Part shown: positions 25,726 to 33,431 of the stretch, piece by piece
Layout of the letters: every line of letters starts with the position of its first letter
Position numbering within the stretch: the first letter of the stretch is position 1
Origin: Candidatus Jettenia sp.
GTDB lineage: Bacteria; Planctomycetota; Brocadiia; Brocadiales; Brocadiaceae
Length of the DNA: 64,000 bases
Assembly: GCA_021650895.1 (NCBI GenBank)
Contig: CP091278.1
Location: forward strand, 1,827,659 to 1,891,658
Reading direction: 5' to 3'
Notes under the pieces: model-generated
Seen by the model: only the letters and a program-made list of their open reading frames with translations
Databases searched by the model: none
Told to the model about the DNA's origin: nothing
Position numbers and translations under genes: made by a program

Positions 25726-27233
25726 GTAATATGAAAAAGCAGCGTCCTTCCAAGGAGGTTAAAAAGCCTTGAACAGGCAATAACCTTTTGTGATATTAAA
25801 TATCATAAAGGCTTTAGACCACCAATGAAGGTAGAGTAAGACTTTAAACCTTGGAAAGGAGGCTGTATGATAAAGTATAGAGGATTGGATGCACATTCGT
25901 CAACATGTACATTCAATGTAACGGATGAAAGAGGGAGGGAAGTAGACAACACGACGATTGAGAGCAACGGTCGGCTTTTGGTGAAGTATTTGAGGGGCAT
26001 AGAGGGTGTTAAGAAACTGACCTTTGAAGAGTGTGAATTAAGCAACTGGCTCTACGAGATATTAAGACCAGAAGTAGATGAGTTGATCGTATGCAATCCA
26101 GTAGCAAATGGTGACTACAAGAAGAAAAAGACGGACAAGATGGATGCCCGGAAGCTGTCGAATCTTTTACGAGGAGGCTTTCTCGTAGCCGTATATCATG
26201 ATGGTTCAAAGCGGGAACGGTTGAGGAGTTTAATGTCAGGGTATCAGGATTTCATTGAAGAAGGTGTGAGGCTAAAGAACCGATACAAATCCTTATTTCG
26301 GAAAAGTGGGAAGAAAGTCAAAGGTGAAGCGTTATATAACGATGAGAGTTTCCTTGAAGGATTAGAGCGAGCAGACTTTAAATTTATTGGTACGCAGATC
26401 TATCAGCTTTTAGAGAAGATGGAAGAAAGCAAGCAGGAATATGGAAAAGAGATCGTTCGATGCAGCAAGGGATTTCAAGAGATAAAATATCTCAAGAGCA
26501 TTCCCGGTATTGGGAGTATCCAGGCGGCGAAGACCGTCTCCCAGGTAATAGACCCGGAAGAGATTTAGCAGTAAGTACAAATATTACAGCTACTGTGGGC
26601 TGGTGAGGCATAAGAGGATAAGTGGCGGCAGGGGATATGGGAGTGAAAAGATTTGGGGAAATCGGATATTAAAATGCGTATACAAGATGGCAGGACATTC
26701 GGTTTTAAAGGGTAAGAGCGGTTTACGGAATTATTACGATACCTTGCGATTGAAAGGTATCAGTCATGACAATGCCTATAATGCAGTATGTCGTAAGATA
26801 GCGGCAATATCTTTAAGCGTATGGAGGAAGAGTGAGAAATATAATGACAGACTGATCACCAGCAATCTCATCAAGTAAAACAGGGTAAGAAGGCATGAAA
26901 GGCTGGTTCGCACTTGTTTTCTTGAGAGAGGGATGAGATCCAAATGTCATTGACCCAAAGAGGTCCAACGCAATGGTTGATCCGCCCTCGTTTAAATCTA
27001 AAATTACCATGCTCAGCAAAGAGCACCGATAGATGACTGAAAACCGATTGCCAAAGGTATTTCAGAGAAGGTAAGAGAAAGAGAACGATAATAACCCGTT
27101 TGTCATTCATGCACTCGATACTTTAATAGCTTGATTGGCCCCAGTTAAGCGGGAAGGACGCATGGCAAGAAAACAGTTCCCTTGTTTTTTTGTCAACAGG
27201 GACATTATTTTTTCTTGACATGCTTTTTCATAG
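25726..27233 (+). mobile_element. IS110-family (IS1111-like) insertion sequence
   Basis: About 1.5 kb inserted into the MITE right at the edge of the REP-like palindrome (CTCGCAATG). Near its ends TATGAAAAAGCA (about 25730) and TGCTTTTTCATA (27221-27232) are inverted repeats. The transposase occupies 25867-26878, leaving 140 bases on the left and 355 bases of non-coding DNA on the right. Subterminal inverted repeats and a long 3' non-coding end fit the IS1111 group, where the guide (bridge) RNA is expected downstream of the transposase. No such RNA was resolved by eye. Confidence 0.8.
25867..26878 (+). pseudogene. IS110/IS1111 transposase with a frameshift
   Basis: The first frame (25867-26568) holds the N-terminal DEDD RuvC-like domain: GLDAHSSTCTF with its Asp, FEECELSNWL, and CNPVANGDYKKKKTDKMDA with Asp residues. 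It also holds SIPGIGSIQAAK of the Tnp_20 domain. A stop follows at 26566. The next frame, open from about 26566, continues the domain with SYCGLVRHKRISGG and ends with IAAISLSVWRKSEKY. Skipping one base near 26563-26566 (GAGATTTAGC) restores about 337 residues. It is inactive as read, unless the shift is a base-calling error. Confidence 0.85.
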
Positions 27234-28229
27234 ATGACAAATACGAGAGAGTCTATTATGGTAAATTAAGTTGACAGTGTAGTAGGTATCTGGTTCCTGA
27301 ATTTAAATTTATCGAGAATCTCTTGTACGTTTGGCGAAAAACCGTCAAGATACACCTCAAAATCTGCCCTCAATTGCTGCTGTTTAGCCCGGTTTCGTAA
27401 ATCGCGAAGGGTAAACGCTGAAGTATTATAGAAAGCCTGACCGGATGCCTTGCAAAGAGCCGCATGTTGATGAGAAATACCTGCATCATCAAGCTGCTTC
27501 TTCATCTTGAGAATAGATTCCTTTGTTGGTTCAAGAACAGCGTCAAGCCGGCGAATAACGGTCATTGGGAGAATCACATCCCGATATTTCCCCCGAACGT
27601 AAACATCCCGAAGCACATCATCCGCAATACCCCAAATAAAGTTAGCGATTGCAGTATGCTGGTTATGATTCATATTTTACCCTCGTCTATAAGACTTACT
27701 CTGTAATATTTATTTGCTTAACATTCACCACGGATGACAGTTGCATGAATACATTATTTCCGCATACATTCAACGTGAAAGAAGTGTAACAGCATTTGAA
27801 TATTAATCCTTTATGAAATATTCATATACCTTGCCTACCTTGCCCAATACATCTTTTGCTTTGCCCTGAAGCAATTTCTATCGCGCAAAAGGTAGCGCAT
27901 AAAATACCTTTAAGGTATCATAGGGGGCAAAAACTTAAACCGGACACTTTATATATGAAACGATTTTTGTTGTCAAGGTATTTAATGGTTCATAGAATTG
28001 AGCTTGGTAAAATGAGCCAAGAATGTGCATGGATGTACATAAAATTTATAAAATATTAACCACAGATGGACTCGGATATACACAAATAAGATAGCAGACT
28101 AAATATCCTCTTTATTAATTTTTGTACAATTGTGTACAAGTATGTACGTAATCGCCTATTAAAACTCAAAATAATTATCCTCACAACAATTAACCTTTCA
28201 TACATTAAAAAACTGATAAAATTATCATG

Positions 28230-28243
28230 CATACATAAGTATG
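28230..28243. promoter_or_regulatory. Inverted repeat upstream of a sigma54 promoter
   Basis: CATAC-ATAA-GTATG, preceded by the perfect palindrome TGATAAAATTATCA (28214-28227). It is about 100 bases upstream of the -24 element at 28344. The CATAC/GTATG half-sites resemble those at 4919 and 6152, so the same type of activator may bind. The rest of 27674-28340 is AT-rich and shows no gene. Confidence 0.45.
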
Positions 28244-28343
28244 TAAGCACAATGCCATTTGCAGGTTATATATATGCATATGAGTATTTGCCCTACACTA
28301 AATGCAGATTGGATAATTCCAATAAAAAGCAATCTTGATTCAT

Positions 28344-28359
28344 TGGCATTTTTCTTGCT
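28344..28359 (+). promoter_or_regulatory. Sigma54 (-24/-12) promoter candidate before the c-di-GMP riboswitch
   Basis: TTGGCATTTTTCTTGCTA, with GG at 28345 and GC at 28357 exactly 10 bases apart. A transcript starting near 28371 would include the riboswitch (from about 28455) and then the regulator gene at 28693. Confidence 0.65.
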
Positions 28360-28454
28360 AAATACTTTTATTTAAAACGTTTATAAAGATCATAGCAAGT
28401 ACTGTTGATATTAAATCGGCTCTTTTGAAATAAAGGCTTTTGATAAAAGCCCGA

Positions 28455-28535
28455 AAATGGCAAAACATTCGAAAGGATGTGGCGCAAAGCTACTGGCCTA
28501 AGTCCTCTTACAGGATATGGTCGCAGGGTTGCCGG
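28455..28535 (+). promoter_or_regulatory. Cyclic di-GMP-I (GEMM-I) riboswitch
   Basis: The family core is read in order: TGGCAAAAC, the GAAA-tetraloop hairpin ACATTCGAAAGGATGT, GGCGCAAAGC, TACTGGCCTAAG, the second hairpin GTCC...GGAT with its ATGGTCGC receptor part, and AGGGTTGCC closing the P1 stem with GGCAA. It can be laid base for base on the Vc2 aptamer. It sits 160 bases before the start of a receiver-GGDEF-methyltransferase gene. The expression platform is unclear: I see no strong terminator hairpin between it and the gene, so control may be at translation. Confidence 0.93.
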
Positions 28536-28692
28536 AAAAGATTATCTCATTATATGATTGTTTTAGTACAATTATATTTTTGTATAAACGAGATACTACG
28601 ATCATAATATTTTCATATTTATAACCCACCAGTAGTTACATCTCTATTTGCGTCATTCCTGTTGCTACAGTATATTTCCTTAAGAAAATAAA

Positions 28693-30402
28693 ATGGCTTT
28701 AGAAACTGTAAAAAATCGCCTTGTTAAACAACCGCCCCATCTTCGCATTCTTGTGGCTGAGGACGAGGAATCAGTTCAGCAGGTTTTAAAGATTACGCTG
28801 GAGTATGAGGGACATTATGTTATCATAGTGGAAAAAGGCGAGGAAGTCTTTTATACCTTAGAATCAGAAACTATAGATCTTCTCATTTTGGACAGTGATC
28901 TTCCCAATATCTCCAGTATTGATATCTGTTATTATTTACTGAATGACCTTTTGTGGCAATCACTACCCATTATCATGCTTACAGAGGATCAGACTATTGA
29001 AGATAAGTTGAAAGGTCTGCATGAGGGTTTGGACTATTACATTGCAAAACCATTTACAACTGATGAGTTACTCACATGTCTGCATAAGGTTTATGAGTAT
29101 TATCGATGTACCAGAGAAGTTAGTCCTCTGGCCCGACTACCCGGCAATATCGCAGTGGAAAGGGAAATTAGCCGCAGAATAGTACAACAGCATAAGTTTT
29201 CAGTATTGTATTGTGATATTAATCATTTTAAATCATACGATGATACTTATGGCTTTATCCATGGGGACGCCGTCATACGCTCTACAGCAAGAATTCTTTT
29301 GTCATGTACAGACCATCATAAAGACTTCGCAGGATATATAGGTGAGGATAACTTCGTCATTGTAACTTCTCCGGATAGAGCCACTTCTATTTGTGAATCT
29401 GTTATTGAAAAGTTCGATACCCTGATTCCAAAGCTTTATGATGAGTCTCATCGAATAGCAGGATTTGTTGTAACCCAGGACCGTGAAGGAGTTCTGCATA
29501 AATTTCCCTTAATTTCAATTGCTATCGGCGGTGTAAGCAATGAATGGAAAGAGTTAACTTCGGTGAGAGAAGTTAGTACTATTGGCATAGAGATGAAGCG
29601 TTTTGCCAAGCAAAAGGGTAAGGGGAAGTCTGCCTATGCTTTTGATCGCCGCAGGAATCTGATCAGAGAGGATATTACTTCTTATCTCAATAAAATTGCC
29701 TTTGAGGACGCTGGGGGGACATCGTATATTTTTAAAAAAAGCCATCAAAGACGGATTGCAAAAGTCCTCCAAATGATTAAAAGTGAACTATCGGTACTTC
29801 AGAACAAAGGCAATATAGAATTATTGAGTATTGGTTGTGGAAATGGGATAATTGAAAAGCAGATCATGGACCTGGGAATCAAGGTTTGGGGAGTAGATTC
29901 TTCCAGCAAGGCTCTTATCGAGGCTCAAAAGAAGGGTATAGAGGTTTCTGTTGCTGATGTTACTGAAGGCTTACCGTATGATACTAATCGATTTGATATG
30001 ATATTTGCAGGAGAAATCATCGAACATATTATTGATACTCAAAAATTTCTGCTTGAAGTTAAAAGGGTTTTAAAACCAGGAGGAACTCTTATTCTTACAA
30101 CCCCAAATATGGGCAGATTGATTGATCGCATTCGGTTTCTCTTTGGAAAAGCACCAAAACACGCTTCTCCTCTGAATATTTTACATGTCCGGCCTTTTAC
30201 TTTTGATTCTCTCAAAACAGCTCTGGAAGATGCCGGATTTACCGTAACCAAGATAGCATCGAACGTAATGGCTTACGATTTCACGTTGATATTCAATTTT
30301 AAGTCCACCTGGTTGTCTAATCTTTTTCCAACACTTGGGAAAAATCTTATAGTTAAGGCTTTTTCGTCCCATGACCATTTCCGAAAACTCAAAACAGTAT
30401 GA
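28693..30402 (+). CDS. Response regulator: receiver, degenerate GGDEF, SAM methyltransferase
   Basis: 569 residues. The receiver covers about 17-135, with Asp67 in LLILDSDLP and the Lys of AKPF. A GGDEF-type domain covers about 150-310: LYCDINHFKSYDDTYGF keeps the first metal Asp, but the signature reads YIGEDNF instead of GGDEF, so diguanylate cyclase activity is doubtful. A class I SAM-dependent methyltransferase covers about 365-490, with SIGCGNG (SAM loop), GVDSSSKAL and FDMIFAGEIIEHI, then VLKPGGTLILTTPN. A c-di-GMP-I riboswitch and a sigma54-type promoter precede it. This suggests output controlled by both phosphorylation and c-di-GMP. The methyl acceptor is unknown. An HD hydrolase gene follows after 39 bases and may be co-transcribed. 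Confidence 0.88.
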   Translation: MALETVKNRLVKQPPHLRILVAEDEESVQQVLKITLEYEGHYVIIVEKGEEVFYTLESETIDLLILDSDLPNISSIDICYYLLNDLLWQSLPIIMLTEDQTIEDKLKGLHEGLDYYIAKPFTTDELLTCLHKVYEYYRCTREVSPLARLPGNIAVEREISRRIVQQHKFSVLYCDINHFKSYDDTYGFIHGDAVIRSTARILLSCTDHHKDFAGYIGEDNFVIVTSPDRATSICESVIEKFDTLIPKLYDESHRIAGFVVTQDREGVLHKFPLISIAIGGVSNEWKELTSVREVSTIGIEMKRFAKQKGKGKSAYAFDRRRNLIREDITSYLNKIAFEDAGGTSYIFKKSHQRRIAKVLQMIKSELSVLQNKGNIELLSIGCGNGIIEKQIMDLGIKVWGVDSSSKALIEAQKKGIEVSVADVTEGLPYDTNRFDMIFAGEIIEHIIDTQKFLLEVKRVLKPGGTLILTTPNMGRLIDRIRFLFGKAPKHASPLNILHVRPFTFDSLKTALEDAGFTVTKIASNVMAYDFTLIFNFKSTWLSNLFPTLGKNLIVKAFSSHDHFRKLKTV

Positions 30403-30441
30403 TGCTTTACATCTCTGCAATTTTTATTATAAGGAGTTCAC

Positions 30442-31065
30442 ATGAAGTTTAAAAATAATCCTCCAATCGACTATATAAAGGAAAAAAAGGTCAATGAGGT
30501 TATAAAGATATATTTTGAGTTTAATCACTTAAAACAACTCTATAGGCAAGGTTGGCTATTGAAAAACATTCCGGAAGAGAAATGTGAGAGTGTGGCTGAT
30601 CATATCTATGGAGTAACCATGCTTTCTTTTGTTGTCGCCCATGAGTTTTTTCCTGAATTGGATATAACCAAGATTATCAAAATTGCTCTCATACACGATT
30701 TGGGTGAAGCGCATGTAGGAGATTTGACACCTCACGATCAAATACATCCTCATAAGAAGGAAAAAGATGAATACGAGGCGATTGCTCAAATCCTTTCAAA
30801 ACTTTCTACGGGAAAGATGTATTTGAACTTATGGAATGAATTCCGGAACCAGAGTTCTTTAGAGAGTAAATTTGTCAAACAAATGGACCGTCTGGAGATG
30901 GCTTTGCAGGCAAGCGTTTATGAGAATTTAGGTTACGGGAATATGCAGAATTTTTTTGATCATGTACAAAAAAAACTATCAGATGAGGAACTTAAGAATA
31001 TATTTAAAGACATAGGCTATATCAGACGAAGGTCTTCTGGTATTGATTTTAAAATGCCGGAATGA
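30442..31065 (+). CDS. HD-domain hydrolase (HDDC2/YfbR-like, putative 5'-deoxynucleotidase)
   Basis: 207 residues, one HD domain. The metal ligands are visible as the His of ESVADHIYG, the HD pair in ALIHDLGEAHVGDLTP and the Asp in VKQMDRLEMALQA, the pattern of the HDDC2/YfbR deoxynucleoside-monophosphatase group. AAGGAG lies about 7 bases before the ATG. It lies 39 bases downstream of the receiver-GGDEF-methyltransferase gene on the same strand, so it may be under the same riboswitch-controlled transcript. Confidence 0.82.
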   Translation: MKFKNNPPIDYIKEKKVNEVIKIYFEFNHLKQLYRQGWLLKNIPEEKCESVADHIYGVTMLSFVVAHEFFPELDITKIIKIALIHDLGEAHVGDLTPHDQIHPHKKEKDEYEAIAQILSKLSTGKMYLNLWNEFRNQSSLESKFVKQMDRLEMALQASVYENLGYGNMQNFFDHVQKKLSDEELKNIFKDIGYIRRRSSGIDFKMPE

Positions 31066-31123
31066 AGAACAATTGTATTGCTAAAGAATTTTAATAGTTT
31101 ATAAAATCGGCCGAACTTCTTAT

Positions 31124-31996
31124 TTACAAAGACTTGATTGATCCCTCAAAATAGCTCTCAAAAATATTAAGGAGTTCTTTCTGATTCATACTCTTATGCT
31201 TATCTGTAAGATGGGAGCATACCTGCTTTTTTATATTTCTTAAAATAATCCTGTTGTCATAAATTAGCCGGGCTACATTCTGAATTTCCAAATATAATTC
31301 AAAAAAATCCTTACATGGGCTACTTATAGAACAACGCTCGTCCCACCCTAACCATTCCCAACTGCATACCAAATTTAGCTTCTTTTTAATAAATTTATTA
31401 ACTATTGCCTGAAACCATATTCGGTTATATTTTCTGTCAAAAACCAGGTATGCAGGCTCACCCCAATGCCCCTCGCACGATGACCATGTTGATATCCCAA
31501 TGGAAGAAACAGATATCACAAGACGAGCTATAAAGGGTTCCAAATCATATACCCGTATTTTAGGGAGATACTCGCATTTCCTAAACTGATCAAATTTACC
31601 ATACCGGTCTCGTTCCCAATTTAAACGAAAAAGGTCAACGGGTATCTCATGCGTAAATATTTCAGTTAAATACTGGTTATTATGTATATCAAATAGTTTT
31701 GTATCGATATGGTTAAAATACCTATGGCTATCTCTGGCAATATCCTCATTTTCCTGTTCGTTAATAGTGTCTTGATGTGGTTTGTGATACACCTTTTTAT
31801 AATGAATATTCTGCAGCATTTCCAGAAATTCGCCATCTTCTCTATGTGAGTCATCGCTTAATCGTACTTTTCCTGAGTTCCTATCCAGTTCCAGTAAAAA
31901 CCCCCGTGCCGAAAAGATCTTATAAAAACGTTCAAAATGTTCTCTTTTGCCCTGTGTTATATTTTCAATAAATTTTTCTATAATAGATGCTTTCAT
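31124..31996 (-). CDS. Hypothetical protein with an SCEGH motif
   Basis: 290 residues, no signal peptide or membrane segment. The only striking motif is ISTWSSCEGHWGEPAYLVF at about 168-186, where Cys, Glu and His lie together and could form a metal or active site. The N-terminal part is charged and helical (FIENITQGKREHFERF). The C-terminus ends in helices. I do not recognise the family. It is convergent with the HD hydrolase gene and stands alone, with unusual AT content like the gap upstream. Confidence 0.65.
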   Translation of the reverse strand: MKASIIEKFIENITQGKREHFERFYKIFSARGFLLELDRNSGKVRLSDDSHREDGEFLEMLQNIHYKKVYHKPHQDTINEQENEDIARDSHRYFNHIDTKLFDIHNNQYLTEIFTHEIPVDLFRLNWERDRYGKFDQFRKCEYLPKIRVYDLEPFIARLVISVSSIGISTWSSCEGHWGEPAYLVFDRKYNRIWFQAIVNKFIKKKLNLVCSWEWLGWDERCSISSPCKDFFELYLEIQNVARLIYDNRIILRNIKKQVCSHLTDKHKSMNQKELLNIFESYFEGSIKSL

Positions 31997-32395
31997 TCTT
32001 TCACGGAAAATGGTCTTATGTGAATCCCTATTTTTCCCTCCAGTTTCAGATTTGTAACCTGAACCATAATTTCATTATATTGCTATTGTATAGTAAAATC
32101 TTTATTTTCCAATCTATTTTCAATTATAGATTTTACTCATCCTCTATACAGAAAATACTATATTCGGTTGAGGTTATGTAGTACTTATGTACATAAACCC
32201 GTTTAGCCTCTTACTAAAATAGAGCTTGGAAAGACCTTGGGTCTAGAAAAAAGTTGTATTTTTATGGATGTTATACTATTATTTTGGAATTTCCAGAATA
32301 GGATAATTTCACTAGTATCTTTTTCATTATTTTTTCAGTAAAGATGCAATAAAAATATGTTTAATGCGTATTTTTGAAAGGAGAGTTTCAGGTTT
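31997..32395. other. Divergent gap before folD
   Basis: No gene. It holds only an AGACC-TTG-GGTCT hairpin at 32232-32244 with no T-run. It contains the promoters of folD (+) and the hypothetical gene (-), but none could be assigned. Confidence 0.45.
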
Positions 32396-33307
32396 ATGAC
32401 TGCAAAATTAATCAAAGGAACTGAAATTGGAGAGCAAATTTTAAAGGAAATTACTGCTGAAGTAGCAGAAATAAAAGGGAAATACGGTATCGTACCAGGA
32501 CTTGTAACTATTCTGGTGGGTAGTAATCCCGCTTCCATATCGTACGTCACTTTAAAAATTAAAACTGCTCACAGATTAGGTTTTAAAGAGATTCAGGATA
32601 ATCAACCAGTCGATATTTCAGAAAAGAACCTTCTTGCTCTGATTGATACCTATAACAAAGATAATTCAATCCATGGTATTCTTGTCCAGCTTCCCTTGCC
32701 GAAGCATATTGATGAGAAAAAGGTTTTAAATGCCATTGATCCCGATAAGGATGTTGATGGTTTTCATCCGGTAAACGTTGGACGTCTTATGATAGGAGGT
32801 GAAGAGGTAAAGTTCCCGCCCTGTACGCCAGCCGGCATTCAGGAATTGATTGTACGTTCCGGCATTGAAACGAGTGGTGCAGAAGCCGTTGTAGTAGGGC
32901 GTTCAAACATTGTGGGAAAACCAATTGCTAATATGCTATTTCAAAAAGGAAGAGGGGCGGATGCAACAGTAACCGTTGTTCATACCCGCACAAAAAATAT
33001 GGCTGAGCATTGTAAACGCGCAGATATCTTAGTTGTTGCTGCGGGTGTTCCAGGTCTGGTAAAACCAGAGTGGATCAAACCGGGCGCATGCGTAATTGAT
33101 GTAGGTGTTAACAGGATAGGAGAAAAACCAAGCAAAGATGATCCAAAAAAGATGGTTCCTATTTTAAAAGGTGATGTTGATTTTGAAGCGGCCAAGGAAA
33201 TTGCAGGCTCCATTACCCCTGTCCCTGGAGGCGTTGGCCCTATGACCATTACCATGCTTATGAAAAATACCTTAAAATCTCTTAAATTTAAATTAGGAAT
33301 TCAATAA
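32396..33307 (+). CDS. folD: Bifunctional methylene-THF dehydrogenase / methenyl-THF cyclohydrolase
   Basis: 303 residues. It interconverts methylene-, methenyl- and formyl-tetrahydrofolate in the cytoplasm, part of C1 metabolism and, in anammox bacteria, of the methyl branch of the acetyl-CoA pathway. Visible are the catalytic lysine region ISYVTLKIKTAHRLG, VQLPLPKHI, DVDGFHPVNVG, PCTPAGI, VVGRSNIVGKP, and the C-terminal PVPGGVGPMTITMLM. A GAAAGGAG site lies upstream. A strong terminator follows. Confidence 0.96.
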   Translation: MTAKLIKGTEIGEQILKEITAEVAEIKGKYGIVPGLVTILVGSNPASISYVTLKIKTAHRLGFKEIQDNQPVDISEKNLLALIDTYNKDNSIHGILVQLPLPKHIDEKKVLNAIDPDKDVDGFHPVNVGRLMIGGEEVKFPPCTPAGIQELIVRSGIETSGAEAVVVGRSNIVGKPIANMLFQKGRGADATVTVVHTRTKNMAEHCKRADILVVAAGVPGLVKPEWIKPGACVIDVGVNRIGEKPSKDDPKKMVPILKGDVDFEAAKEIAGSITPVPGGVGPMTITMLMKNTLKSLKFKLGIQ

Positions 33308-33314
33308 ACAGAAG

Positions 33315-33365
33315 AAAGGTTGAGATTATGAAGTTACCGGTTACTCTAATTCTCAACCTTTTTTT
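33315..33365 (+). terminator. Intrinsic terminator of folD
   Basis: AAAGGTTGAGA pairs with TCTCAACCTTT across a 25-base loop and runs straight into a T-tract. Confidence 0.85.
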
Positions 33366-33431
33366 CTTACTTTTGCTTTTTCACTCACACAAAAATGAAT
33401 TCTGATAGTTAATGCCTGCGGTTATTTTATA

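Larger units (their letters stand above)
25596..27281 (+). mobile_element. 185-bp-family MITE copy interrupted by an insertion sequence
   Basis: The left part (25596-25725) and right part (27234-27281) match the intact MITE at 16167-16351: TATACTGTCAA...REP-like palindrome...ATACGAGAGAGTCTATTAT...TTGACAGTGTA. GTAG flanks both outer ends (25592-25595 and 27282-27285), a 4-bp target duplication. Removing element and one GTAG rejoins the hsdM-derived frame. Confidence 0.88.
24442..27673 (-). pseudogene. Decayed hsdM-hsdR fusion (type I restriction remnant), split by a MITE and an IS
   Basis: From 27673 the frame encodes the N-terminus of HsdM (ANFIWGIADDVLR, YRDVILPMTVIRRLD, KFKFRNQIPT). It is broken at 27285 by inserted DNA and resumes at 25595 in the same frame once one GTAG copy is removed (IPT then MVEVDILGHVIEKFLD...NHSMGTIFEEL). 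After FEEL it jumps without a break into HsdR (FAFTATPKNKTLEIFG, KFQTGYDEPLLHTMYVDK, LSRLNRAHPKK), so the rest of hsdM, hsdS and the first half of hsdR are gone. A second in-frame loss of about 80 residues is apparent between HDHAIRQK and QEDPYRFL, and the HsdR C-terminus is cut short. It cannot restrict or methylate. The joins are inferred from remembered family sequences. Confidence 0.85.

Noticed and set aside
27856-28059. 67-codon frame upstream of the riboswitch
   Set aside because: No ribosome site or recognisable content; the surroundings are AT-rich non-coding DNA.
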